This document shows, piece after piece, positions 1-7,826 of a DNA stretch of 21,140 bases (positions within the stretch are counted from its first letter, which is position 1; every line of letters begins with the position of its first letter). The DNA comes from Desulfobacterales bacterium (GTDB lineage: Bacteria > Desulfobacterota > Desulfobacteria > Desulfobacterales > UBA5852), in contig JASJBQ010000016.1 of assembly GCA_030066455.1 (NCBI GenBank), forward strand, positions 1 to 21,140, read 5' to 3'. The notes under the pieces are model-generated. The model saw nothing but the letters and a program-made list of their open reading frames with translations. It was not told the DNA's origin and made no database searches. A program made the translations under genes and the position numbers.

Positions 1-1
1 A

Positions 2-58
2 TGGTTCACCCCGGCGAGCGTCTTTCTGCCGGATATTCAGTGGATAGCAATCGTCTGA
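2..58 (+). CDS. Possible C-terminal tail of an upstream gene (partial)
   Basis: An open frame enters from the left edge and ends with TGA at 56-58, giving 18 residues rich in hydrophobic and aromatic side chains (WFTPASVFLPDIQWIAIV). It stops six bases before the kinase start, the spacing expected of the preceding gene in an operon. The fragment is too short to assign to any family. Another frame is also open across this stretch (to 78), so this is only the most plausible reading. Confidence 0.3.
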   Translation, partial: WFTPASVFLPDIQWIAIV

Positions 59-64
59 GCGGTA

Positions 65-1981
65 ATGGATTTCTTTGAACCTGGCATCGTCATCGATGAT
101 TTCGAACTGGGGCCTGTCTTTCAGGAGGGGGCCATGGCCCGGATTCACCGGGCCGTCGACCGCCTGACGGGCGAGACCGTGGCCCTCAAGGTCCCCTTCA
201 AGGACATCCTCAACAATCCGCTGCTGTTCTATCATCACCAGGTCGAGGATCAGGCCCTGCGGCGTCTGAATCATGCCGGTATCGTCCGGCGGATCCGGCG
301 CAAGCGCACCAGCCTCTACCTGGCGCTGGAGTGGGTCGACGGGTCGGATCTGAAAACCCTGCTCCTGCAGGAAGGCCCCCAGCCGCTCGAGCGGGTTTGC
401 GACTGGGCCGGCCAGATCCTGAGCGCCGTGCAGCACATCCACGCCCGGGGGATCCATCACCTGGACCTCAAACCCGAAAACATCCTGCTGGACACTGAAA
501 ACCGCATCAAAATCGTGGATTTTGGGCTGGCCTGGCTGCAGGGTGTCCGCGATCTGCTTGCCGAGGATTTCGACAATCCCCACGGCACCCCGGATTACGC
601 CGCGCCTGAACAGTTGGTGGGCGTGCGCGACGATCACCGCAGCGATATATACAGTCTCGGGCTGGTGCTCTATGAACTGCTCACCGGCGAGTTCCCCTTC
701 AAGCGCTCCCGACGCCTGCGGGAAGTGCGCCAGCGCGCCCGCACCGACCCCGTACCCTTGCGGCGCCATGACGCCGACCTTCCCGCCTGGATGGAGGCGA
801 TCGTCATGACCGCGCTGGTGCCGTCGCCCGATCGGCGGTTTCCCTCCGCGGAGGCGATGGCGGCAGCGTTGGTCCAGGGGGCCGCCGATCGGCGGCCGGA
901 CCCCAAACGCCGCCTGGCACCGCACGGCGCGAGCCGACAGGCCCCGCCCCGTCCGAACGGGACGTCCAAGCCTCAGTTGCTCGGGGCCGTCACCGACGAC
1001 GCGCGCTCGGACCGGGTGGTCGATGTCCTGCGGCGCGAGGCCCTGCGCCGCGGCGGCGAGATCACGCTACTGGCGGTCAACACCGAAATGGACGATTCGG
1101 ACCTGGTGCGCTATGCCACGGCGATCGAGGGCGCACAGCTGGGGCGCCGTCTTGAAAGCTACATGCAACGGCTGCGTGAAGATGGTCTGGATCCGCTGGT
1201 GCGTATCCGCAGGGGCCAGCCCCTGCAAACCATTCTGGCGACGGCGCGCGATATGCCGGCCGAACTGCTCGTCGTCGGTGAGACGCGCCGTCAAGGCTTC
1301 CGCAAGCTCTTCGGCGGACGGCTGGTCGACAAAATCCTTCAAAAGGCCGATTGCCGGGTTGTGGTGGCTTCGTCGGCCGATTCGCCCGGCCCGCCTTCCG
1401 ACCTGAAGCCATCCGCCTTGGGCCGCGATGATCATCTGGCGATCGAATTGTTCATGCATGACAGCTGGATTCAACATCTGAACCACCTGGCCAGCGTGAG
1501 CCGGCCCTATCCCCTGGCGGCGGGGCAGGAGGGCCGGGCGCCCAACGGGGATTGCCCGTTGGACACCTGGCTCCAAGACAGTCTTCAGGAGCCCGAGTGG
1601 CGGCCGCTGCTCGGCGAGCTGACCGAGAGCCACCGCAGGCTGCATGCTGTCGCCGACGCGCTGGCCGCCGCGGCCGAAGCCGAGGATTGGGGGCGCATGC
1701 AGCGTCTCTATCTCGAGACCGCCCTCCCGCGGGCCTGCGCTTTTCAGCAGGCGCTGCGCGGCCTCAGCCTGACCCTCAAAGAGAACACGGCGTCGCAGCA
1801 GGTCGCCCACCTGCCGCTCGCGCCGGCCGGCTGTCCCCTGGAAGCCGCCCATGACGCCGAGGATGGACCGCTGGCGGCGCTCGATCGCATCCGCGACTAT
1901 TTCTGCCGGCATCCCGGGGCTTCACCTGAAGCCTGCCTGGCGCAGCTGCAACTGCCGGTTGCAGACGGCGAAACGGACTGA
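65..1981 (+). CDS. Ser/Thr protein kinase - universal stress protein - CZB domain fusion
   Basis: This 638-aa, probably cytoplasmic protein has three modules. Residues 12-270 are a Hanks-type kinase: VALKV Lys42, likely alpha-C Glu61, catalytic loop Asp134 with Lys136 and Asn139, DFG at 152-154 and APE at 180-182. The usual HRD Arg is Leu133, making it a non-RD kinase that may not need activation-loop phosphorylation. Residues 304-436 resemble a UspA domain, but the ATP-binding pattern GxxGx9G(S/T) is degenerate (Gly405, then Arg408 and Gly418-Arg419), so nucleotide binding is doubtful. Residues 458-570 fit a chemoreceptor zinc-binding (CZB) domain: His465 in HxxW, Cys497 in CPLDTW, and His523/His527 in HRRLH would be the 3His/1Cys zinc site. 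There are no membrane segments. No strong Shine-Dalgarno precedes the ATG, so coupling to the upstream frame is likely. The phosphoesterase begins 3 bp downstream. Kinase assignment is near certain, USP strong and CZB good but motif-based. Confidence 0.93.
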   Translation: MDFFEPGIVIDDFELGPVFQEGAMARIHRAVDRLTGETVALKVPFKDILNNPLLFYHHQVEDQALRRLNHAGIVRRIRRKRTSLYLALEWVDGSDLKTLLLQEGPQPLERVCDWAGQILSAVQHIHARGIHHLDLKPENILLDTENRIKIVDFGLAWLQGVRDLLAEDFDNPHGTPDYAAPEQLVGVRDDHRSDIYSLGLVLYELLTGEFPFKRSRRLREVRQRARTDPVPLRRHDADLPAWMEAIVMTALVPSPDRRFPSAEAMAAALVQGAADRRPDPKRRLAPHGASRQAPPRPNGTSKPQLLGAVTDDARSDRVVDVLRREALRRGGEITLLAVNTEMDDSDLVRYATAIEGAQLGRRLESYMQRLREDGLDPLVRIRRGQPLQTILATARDMPAELLVVGETRRQGFRKLFGGRLVDKILQKADCRVVVASSADSPGPPSDLKPSALGRDDHLAIELFMHDSWIQHLNHLASVSRPYPLAAGQEGRAPNGDCPLDTWLQDSLQEPEWRPLLGELTESHRRLHAVADALAAAAEAEDWGRMQRLYLETALPRACAFQQALRGLSLTLKENTASQQVAHLPLAPAGCPLEAAHDAEDGPLAALDRIRDYFCRHPGASPEACLAQLQLPVADGETD

Positions 1982-1984
1982 GCC

Positions 1985-2725
1985 ATGCGCATCGCCGTAT
2001 TTTCGGATGTTCACGCCAACCTGGAGGCCTTCGAGGCCTTTGCAGCCGATGCTGCGCGGCGCCGGATCGACAAATACGTCTGCCTGGGCGATCTGGTGGG
2101 CTACGGCGCCAACCCCAACGCCTGCATCGAGGGGGTGCGCGCGCTGCCGCAGATCGAGGTGGTGCTGGGCAATCACGATGCCGCCGCCACGTGGGTGACG
2201 TCCCCCTACGAGATGAACGCCCGGGCCCGCGAGGCCATCATGTGGACCATGGACCGCCTGACGGAGGCCAACCGGTCCTTCCTCGAGAATCTGCCGCCGC
2301 TCCTGCGGGAGGAAAGCCGGGTCTGGGCCCATGCCAGCCCCTTCAACCCCAAGGCCTGGAGTTATGTTCAGGACCACGCCAACGCCCGCCTGTGCCTCTG
2401 GCGCACCCGCGCCGACCTGACCTTCGTGGCCCACACGCATCGGCCGCTGGTGATCCGCCCGGGCCGCATGTTGCGCCTGGCATTTGAAACCCCGGAGCAT
2501 GAGGAAGTTTTAGTGCTGAAACCCGGAGGCCGCCTGATCTGCAACTGCGGCAGCGTGGGCCAGCCCCGGGACGGGTTGCCCGCGGGCAGCTATCTGGTGC
2601 TGGACACCGATGCGGCGCGGATCGAATTCATCCGCTTCGGCTATGATGTGTTCAAGGCGGCCGGGAAGATCAAAGCGGCCGGTCTGCCGGACTATTTTGC
2701 GGACCGCCTTGGGCGGGGGCAATGA
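1985..2725 (+). CDS. Calcineurin-like metallophosphoesterase
   Basis: This 246-aa soluble protein belongs to the YfcE/Metallophos_2-type phosphoesterases, which use two metal ions to hydrolyse phosphoesters. All metal-binding blocks are present: FSDVHAN (Asp8, His10), GDLVGYG (Asp36), GNHD (Asn63-Asp65), WAHAS (His116) and AHTHRP (His150, His152). The final beta segment contains the family-typical CNCGSVGQPRDG block. The start lies 3 bp after the kinase stop, so the two are almost certainly co-translated. This suggests, without proving, that it reverses phosphorylation by the kinase or acts on a nucleotide messenger. Members of this family range from protein phosphatases to cyclic-nucleotide phosphodiesterases, so the substrate cannot be read from sequence. 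Confidence 0.92.
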   Translation: MRIAVFSDVHANLEAFEAFAADAARRRIDKYVCLGDLVGYGANPNACIEGVRALPQIEVVLGNHDAAATWVTSPYEMNARAREAIMWTMDRLTEANRSFLENLPPLLREESRVWAHASPFNPKAWSYVQDHANARLCLWRTRADLTFVAHTHRPLVIRPGRMLRLAFETPEHEEVLVLKPGGRLICNCGSVGQPRDGLPAGSYLVLDTDAARIEFIRFGYDVFKAAGKIKAAGLPDYFADRLGRGQ

Positions 2726-2773
2726 GAACAATCATGCGGCGCGAAAGGAATACAGAACCATGGCATGCAAGGC

Positions 2774-2841
2774 CATATCGTCCGCGACGGTGTTAATTCA
2801 GTTTATCCGGCGCTTTGATATCGACCGTCATATCGTCCGCG
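2774..2841. repeat. 13-bp direct repeat at the 3' end of the histidine kinase gene
   Basis: CATATCGTCCGCG occurs at 2774-2786, in the 67-bp gap between convergent genes, and again at 2829-2841, where it encodes part of the kinase C-terminus on the minus strand. The copies are 55 bp apart and their flanks do not match beyond the 13 bases. It may be a small duplication or slippage scar, or chance. Confidence 0.5.
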
Positions 2842-4223
2842 GGTAGCGTCGGATCGATGGGGATAATCAAGCTGAAAACCGTCCCCTTGTCTGTGCCTGT
2901 GCTTTCCGCCCATATCCGACCACCGTGCAATTCAACCAGATGCTTGGTCAAGGCGAGGCCCAGCCCTGTTCCCTGATAGTTCTTGTTTTTGGTGGTTTCT
3001 GCCTGCTCGAATGGCTTGAAGATGCGATCAATGTCCTGCGCCTTCAGACCAATGCCGCTATCGGTGACACTGATATAAATGCCGCGCTGGCCGTTCGCGG
3101 TTTCCAATCCAACACCGCCGGCAAGATCAGCGGGGCGCGCCTTGATTTCAATTCGGCCGCGAGCCGGCGTAAATTTTACGGCGTTGGACAGCAAATTGTA
3201 TAATATTTGCTTTAGCTTGCGTTCATCGGCAACGATGGCCTCCGGAACATCGCGGATGTCACACGACAACGTCACCGCGTTTTTATGGGCTTTTTCCTTG
3301 ATAATCGTCAGGCTGTTTTTCAGCAGGCTTTCGAGGTCGACCGAGGAAGGGGTCAATGTCAGTTTGCCCGCCTCCACTTTGGAGATATCGAGGATGTCGT
3401 TGATCAGCGCCAGGAGATGGTTGCTGCTCTGGTGGACATCGGTCAGGTACTCTTCCTGCGTTTCGTTCAGGTCGCCGAAATGCTTGCCCAGAACCAATTC
3501 GGTAAAGCCGATGATATGATTCAACGGTGTGCGCAACTCATGGCTCATGTTGGCCAGGAAATCACTCTTGGCCTGGTTGGCCCTTTCGGAAACGGCCTTG
3601 GCCACTTGGAGTTTGCGCGCCGTTTTACGATGCTCCTGAACTTCGCACTGCAATCGATGGTAGGATCTTTCACGCATGGATTCAAACAGGTAGGCATATG
3701 CCAGGACAACCAGAAACGAAGGGATGATCCGCATTTTGAGATCGATCGGATAGGACGTGAAAATAGCGGATTCAAACGCCATGACGAAAAATACAACAAT
3801 GGGCACAGCAAAGAGGATATTGGCGGTAAGACCTTTCCGGGAGCCCAATAGAAACATGGCAAACAGCGGGAACGTGTACATCCAAACATAAGCGCTGTTG
3901 TTGACCCCGCCGGTAAACACCAGAAACCAAAAGAGCAGCGAGGCACCGGTGATACCCATGTAGCCGGCCGTTTCGATCTGGCCGGTACGATTCAGATAGA
4001 CCACCGTACACAGCAGCAGGAACGCGATCAGGAAATCAAAGCCCCCCAGATAATGGTTGGATTGCCAAATGGCTAAACAACCCATGGGGATCAAAACCAT
4101 TATCCCGATGATGCCTACGATGTTCAGCAAGACGACTTTTCGAAACAGCTCGGCGTCGTGCTGGCGCTGGGCCAGCATGCCGTTGAAAACGGTCATCGTC
4201 TTACGCCGCACTTCAGCGATCAC
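2793..4223 (-). CDS. Membrane-bound hybrid-less sensor histidine kinase
   Basis: This 476-aa sensor kinase autophosphorylates on histidine and should pass phosphate to an unlinked response regulator, as it has no receiver domain. About six hydrophobic helices span residues 28-182 with a conserved-looking GGVNNSAYVWMY stretch near 105-116. A short linker helix leads to the HisKA domain, where SHELRTPLNH places the phosphoacceptor at His228. The HATPase domain shows the N box near Asn343-Asn347, DSGIG at 388-392 and GTGLGL at 418-423, all intact. The start is GTG at 4221-4223, preceded by GGAGGAGAAAGGG, whose spacing is somewhat long. An ATG at 4194-4196 (residue 10) is the alternative. The PAS-PP2C gene lies upstream on the same strand of the chromosome but 3' of this gene. 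No response regulator gene is in the window, so the partner is unknown. Confidence 0.95.
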   Translation of the reverse strand: MIAEVRRKTMTVFNGMLAQRQHDAELFRKVVLLNIVGIIGIMVLIPMGCLAIWQSNHYLGGFDFLIAFLLLCTVVYLNRTGQIETAGYMGITGASLLFWFLVFTGGVNNSAYVWMYTFPLFAMFLLGSRKGLTANILFAVPIVVFFVMAFESAIFTSYPIDLKMRIIPSFLVVLAYAYLFESMRERSYHRLQCEVQEHRKTARKLQVAKAVSERANQAKSDFLANMSHELRTPLNHIIGFTELVLGKHFGDLNETQEEYLTDVHQSSNHLLALINDILDISKVEAGKLTLTPSSVDLESLLKNSLTIIKEKAHKNAVTLSCDIRDVPEAIVADERKLKQILYNLLSNAVKFTPARGRIEIKARPADLAGGVGLETANGQRGIYISVTDSGIGLKAQDIDRIFKPFEQAETTKNKNYQGTGLGLALTKHLVELHGGRIWAESTGTDKGTVFSLIIPIDPTLPADDMTVDIKAPDKLN

Positions 4224-4392
4224 GCTCCAGTCCCTTTCTCCTCCACCCGCGCGTTATGCCGGTTATTGTGGGCTACAGCCTCGGGCTTAAGGGCCGTTAT
4301 CGGTTTTTTCCCGGAAAAGATTAGAATGACGAGTTTTTTTAGGGGCGTCCGCCCAACCGATCCCTTGGGGCCGGACAGGCCTTGTGACATTC

Positions 4393-5559
4393 TCACTTGA
4401 AAACGATTTCCAGGATGGTGAAATCATCTTCAAACGCATCGGTGGGCGCGATTTCCTGAATGTATCGCTGCAGCCGATCCAAATTGGCGCGGTCGGGATT
4501 GAAAGCGCGCCGGCTGAAGTCGATGAAGGCATTCAGTCCCCAGATCGAACCATCCGCCCGGGTGATGTCGTACACGCCATCTGAGAAAACATAGAGGCGC
4601 GCAGGCCGGGAAACGGTCTGGATCTTCCATTGGTAGTCCACATCCCGCTGGCCCCCCATGATAAAGTTGGGTGTCTGCAACAGCTCCATTTGGGTTGGCT
4701 GCGATTCGGGCGAGGAAAGCAAAAGCGCCGGCGGATGACCGCCACTGGCATATACGAGCTTGTGATTATGGCGATTGTAGACACCGTACCAGATGGAGAA
4801 AAACAAATCGTTGTGCTTTTCGGCGGGAAATGTATTGTTCAGCGCAAAGAGGACCTGGTGGGGTTTGCGAAAATCCGTGTCGGGCAAAGCATGCGAACGC
4901 AGCACATTGACCACCGAAACAGATAACAGGGCCGCGCCCCAACCATGGCCGCTGACATCGATCAAATAGATGGCGAAGTAGTCCTCATTGATCCAGTGGT
5001 ACCCGAATGAATCTCCCGCCAGGGAGGCCGAGGGAAGAAAGCGCCAGTCGATTTGAATGGCGCCCGAAGGGATGGGCCGGGGCAGCACGGTGCGCACGTA
5101 ACCGGTTGCATCGGAGAGTTCCCGGTTCAAATGCCGCAACACCTCGTTTTGCTCGACAAGCGTTTTATTGAGCAACGCTTCGGCCTTTTTCTGCTCGGTT
5201 ACGTCGCGGGCGACTTCAACCGCGCCGATAATATCGCCCGCTTCATCCCGGAGGGCGACCGATATCAATTCGACCAACAAAACCCCACCGTCGGGCAGGG
5301 CGATATCCCGGATCAACCGTCGTTCCTGGCCGTCTTGGAACACCTCCAGGATCTTGCAGTCTTCGCAGGGTTGTTTGCGGTTGCGGAAAGCTTCATAGCA
5401 GCGTCGGCCGATTAAGGATGCGCCGTATAATTGGGTGACGACCCGATTTTGAAACGTGATGCGAAGGTTCCTGTCGATAATGGTGATTCCTTCGCTGACC
5501 GTGTTGAGCACAATCTCGAAAAATTGATTGTCAAGTTGCGCTGTCGTGTTGGTACCCAT
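4393..5559 (-). CDS. PAS domain - PP2C (RsbU/SpoIIE) serine phosphatase
   Basis: This 388-aa soluble protein has an N-terminal PAS domain (about 10-122), a short coiled linker (122-150) and a PPM/SpoIIE phosphatase domain (about 165-388). Phosphatase metal-site motifs are visible: AGDSFGY (Asp183), LIDVSGHG (Asp201), ASGGHPP (271-277), FSDGVYD (Asp327) and EDDFT (Asp378/379). RsbU-type enzymes normally dephosphorylate an anti-anti-sigma (STAS) protein in partner-switching pathways, but no STAS or RsbW gene is in the window. The PAS domain carries Cys54, Cys65 and Cys68 (RKQPCEDCKI), a Cys pattern common in anaerobe PAS domains and possibly redox or cofactor related. The ATG at 5557-5559 follows an excellent GGGAGG with 6-nt spacing. 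It is separated from the upstream channel gene by a 210-bp, structure-rich leader. Confidence 0.95.
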   Translation of the reverse strand: MGTNTTAQLDNQFFEIVLNTVSEGITIIDRNLRITFQNRVVTQLYGASLIGRRCYEAFRNRKQPCEDCKILEVFQDGQERRLIRDIALPDGGVLLVELISVALRDEAGDIIGAVEVARDVTEQKKAEALLNKTLVEQNEVLRHLNRELSDATGYVRTVLPRPIPSGAIQIDWRFLPSASLAGDSFGYHWINEDYFAIYLIDVSGHGWGAALLSVSVVNVLRSHALPDTDFRKPHQVLFALNNTFPAEKHNDLFFSIWYGVYNRHNHKLVYASGGHPPALLLSSPESQPTQMELLQTPNFIMGGQRDVDYQWKIQTVSRPARLYVFSDGVYDITRADGSIWGLNAFIDFSRRAFNPDRANLDRLQRYIQEIAPTDAFEDDFTILEIVFK

Positions 5560-5595
5560 ACCGGACCTCCCTTGGGGTGCAGGGGTAAAAGGCCT

Positions 5596-5617
5596 CCCGG
5601 AGTCGACCGCCTCCGGG
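5596..5617 (-). terminator. GC hairpin in the leader of the PAS-PP2C gene, possible terminator
   Basis: CCCGGAG (5596-5602) and CTCCGGG (5611-5617) form a perfect 7-bp stem with an 8-nt loop. Read on the minus strand it is followed by AGGCC and then TTTT, which is a weak intrinsic terminator pattern ending the channel transcript 36 bp before the PAS-PP2C start codon. It could equally be an mRNA leader structure. The rest of 5560-5769 shows no supported gene, only several short GC-rich inverted repeats such as GGGGATTCTCCCC near 5637-5649. Confidence 0.35.
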
Positions 5618-5769
5618 CGCGGTCATCCACAGACGGGGGATTCTCCCCATGGCCTGCGGTGCCTGATGCGCTGGTCCCGCGCAAGGACTTTGGGCCGGTC
5701 CTCCCTCTGCCGTCTGCCGTTGCATTCGGTTCACTAAGCCCTGCGGTGCTTCGCAGAGGTGTGCCGTGC

Positions 5770-6420
5770 TCAATCCCCGTCCTGGCACTCCGGTCCGGTG
5801 TAGGCGATGTGCAGCCCGACCAGGCGGGCCACGAGGATGGTGAGGTAGAGCTGACCGATGATGGCTTCGATGTAGGCCAGGGCTTTGGACGGACCGATGA
5901 CAGGCAGGACATCGCCGTAGCCGAGGGTGCTAAGGGTAACGAAGCTGTAATAGAGAAAGTCGGTCTCTGCGAGCAGCTCCGAATTGAAGGCCCCGGGGAT
6001 CAGGATGTTCGTGAGGGAATAGAGGTCGCGCCAGATCAGGCCCAGGAAGAGATAGACATTGACGGCGGCCGCGATTTTTTCACGGTCGACGACGCCGGCT
6101 TGCAGGGCATATTTCAGAAGGCCGATGCAGATATAGCTGAACGCTCCGATTTGGTAGAGGTCGATATAGATTTCGAGGGTCCGGTTGTCGACGAAGACGC
6201 CGACCCAGTCCATGAAGATGGCCGGGATGATCACCAGGGAAGAGACGATTGCCTGGTGATGACTCGCGCTCAGGGCATGAATGCAGGAGATCAGCAGGAG
6301 CGTAATGAAGATGTTCAGGGCGAAGTCAATTTGCGCCAATTGGAAGTAGTCGAGGAAGGGATAGACCACCAGGACGCACAGGAAGGCCGCCATCAGGAGT
6401 GTGAAACGGTAGCGGCTCAC
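5770..6420 (-). CDS. Potassium channel family protein (Ion_trans_2 type)
   Basis: This membrane protein has hydrophobic segments near residues 5-24, 33-50, 58-77, 84-106 and 117-134, then a pore loop and final helix (155-206). The selectivity filter reads TLGYGD at 165-170, the K+ channel signature, giving one pore domain per chain and presumably a tetramer. There is no obvious charged S4 voltage sensor and no cytosolic RCK/TrkA domain, so gating is not evident. I choose the GTG at 6418-6420 (216 aa) because GGAGGT stands 6 nt upstream and the codon overlaps the cupin TGA as GTGA. A longer frame from 6489 would add 23 unlikely residues inside the cupin gene. Ion selectivity for K+ is inferred from the GYGD filter. 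Confidence 0.88.
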   Translation of the reverse strand: MSRYRFTLLMAAFLCVLVVYPFLDYFQLAQIDFALNIFITLLLISCIHALSASHHQAIVSSLVIIPAIFMDWVGVFVDNRTLEIYIDLYQIGAFSYICIGLLKYALQAGVVDREKIAAAVNVYLFLGLIWRDLYSLTNILIPGAFNSELLAETDFLYYSFVTLSTLGYGDVLPVIGPSKALAYIEAIIGQLYLTILVARLVGLHIAYTGPECQDGD

Positions 6421-6800
6421 CCGACACCTCCGCTGTCGGGCGTCTCGAGCTCGGTATCCGCATGTGCATAGGCCGGACTGCAACAGCACAGGAAGACGAG
6501 ATCCTCAGCCCCCGCGTTGATGACGCGGTGCCAGCAGCCACTGGGGATCAGCGCGGTGTCCCCGGCCCTTACCGGCAGGCGCGCGTCGTCGACCTGCAGC
6601 GTTCCGCGGCCGCGCAGAAAGTGGTAGATCTCTTCCGAAGTCAGGTGGCGGTGCCGCCGGGTCCGGGCACCGGGCGCAACGATGGCCTCGGCCAGACTCA
6701 GGGCCCGGTTGCCGTGGATGTCAGGGTGCATGAGCTCGCGGATCGTCGAGCCGTCCCTCGTGGTATAGGGTACAATATCGCGGTAAACGGAGTGAATCAT
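6417..6800 (-). CDS. Single-domain cupin protein
   Basis: This 127-aa protein is a small beta-barrel cupin of the mannose-6-phosphate isomerase-like group (COG0662 type). Cupin motif 1 is HRHLTSEEIYHFLRGRG, with His50, His52 and Glu56/57 as likely metal ligands. Motif 2 is AGDTALIPSGCWHRVINAG, with His91. The leading YTTRDGSTIRELMHP block (12-26) is also typical of this group, which supports the start at 6800 even though it lies 80 bp inside the SGNH gene. GGTGGAGAAAA provides a ribosome site just upstream. A Cys triplet (CCCS, 105-107) near the end is unusual. Substrate or binding role is not deducible. It is translationally coupled to the channel gene by a 4-bp overlap. Confidence 0.93.
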   Translation of the reverse strand: MIHSVYRDIVPYTTRDGSTIRELMHPDIHGNRALSLAEAIVAPGARTRRHRHLTSEEIYHFLRGRGTLQVDDARLPVRAGDTALIPSGCWHRVINAGAEDLVFLCCCSPAYAHADTELETPDSGGVG

Positions 6801-7656
6801 TTTTCTCCACCGTGTGAATGAAGGTCTCGATGGCGTCGGCGACGACCGCCGCCCCGGAAGGGTTCAGATGGATCCCGTCGGTCAACAGGCGGAAACCGTG
6901 GCGTCGGGAAATGGCAACCAGGCTGCGGCCCAGCACGAAACGCCGGATCTTGACACCCAGGTAGCGGGCGTCGGTCACGTGGTCGAAGTCCAGTTTGGGC
7001 GCCCTGGCGTGCGGCTGGAGCAGGGCGTCCATTTGCTCGTTGACCGGAAGATAGGCAACCCCGGCCTGGCGGGCCACCGCCTTGATGGTGCCGCTGTAGG
7101 CCTGTGTTTGGCGGTAGGCTTCGTGTTGCGGATCCTCTCCGAAAGGCGGCAGCGACAGCAGCGCCAGGGGCGCAGCCGTGGCCTCACGAAGTTTGAGGCA
7201 CAGGGCCGACAGGTCGCGGCGGAAGGTATCGATCGTGGGAAATTCGGGCAGGCCGTTTTGCTTGCAGGCCTCGTCCGCGTTGCGGGGGTTGAGGGCTGCA
7301 TAGGCATCGTTGCTGCCCACCAGCACGGTGACCAGGGCCGGGTGGCAGCGGATGATGTCATCGAGTCGCTGCAGGACGTTGTAGGCCATGTCGCCGTTGA
7401 GTCCCGCATTGATGAACCGATATCCCTTGGCGCGGAAGCGCTGGCGCAGCAGCCCCACGTAGTCGGCGCTGACGCGGCCGTGGGTGATGCTGTCGCCCAC
7501 GCAGACGATGGACGGACGGTCGCAGATCGTGGCGACGCTGTGGTGGACGCTGGCGGGCGGGCAGACCGGCGGCCGATCGGTGCAGAAGCGGATCCACTGA
7601 AAGAGCAGCACGGTTCCGGCAGCAAGCGTCATCAGGACCAGAAGAAGGATCCACAC
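6721..7656 (-). CDS. SGNH/GDSL-family hydrolase with N-terminal membrane anchor
   Basis: This 311-aa protein starts with a hydrophobic segment (about residues 2-22) followed by Cys-containing sequence, suggesting export and membrane anchoring. The SGNH blocks are present: VGDSITHG (nucleophile Ser56), AGLNGD (Gly88), VGSNDAYA (Asn116) and DGIHLNPSG (Asp260, His263). It is probably a lysophospholipase, esterase or carbohydrate deacetylase acting outside the cytoplasm. Between blocks III and V is a longer loop with RNADEACKQNGLPEF. The start is GTG at 7654-7656 without a strong Shine-Dalgarno; an ATG at residue 9 is possible. The last 27 codons overlap the cupin gene in a different frame, an unusually long same-strand overlap. 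Confidence 0.92.
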   Translation of the reverse strand: MWILLLVLMTLAAGTVLLFQWIRFCTDRPPVCPPASVHHSVATICDRPSIVCVGDSITHGRVSADYVGLLRQRFRAKGYRFINAGLNGDMAYNVLQRLDDIIRCHPALVTVLVGSNDAYAALNPRNADEACKQNGLPEFPTIDTFRRDLSALCLKLREATAAPLALLSLPPFGEDPQHEAYRQTQAYSGTIKAVARQAGVAYLPVNEQMDALLQPHARAPKLDFDHVTDARYLGVKIRRFVLGRSLVAISRRHGFRLLTDGIHLNPSGAAVVADAIETFIHTVEKNDSLRLPRYCTLYHEGRLDDPRAHAP

Positions 7657-7826
7657 GATAATAAGGTCTACCTTTCCAAATCAGTGTCTGTCCACCAACG
7701 GCATTTTGGGGCCCGTGTCGGCGTGCGTTCCACTTTAGATTCTCGACGCAGGCCGTATTGACCAGCGGGTTCGTATTTGCTGCGGGCATGCCGGGACCCA
7801 GATCGATGGCGCTGGATGGACGCTTT

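Noticed and set aside
1067..1912. A 281-codon minus-strand frame within the kinase gene
   Set aside because: It is antisense to the USP and CZB regions, which carry recognisable motifs, and shows only Arg/Gln/Gly-rich sequence.
5431..6471. A 346-codon plus-strand frame opposite the channel gene
   Set aside because: Its translation is a low-complexity mix of Asp, Glu, Gly and Val mirroring membrane-helix codons of the minus-strand channel; no ribosome site or family motif.
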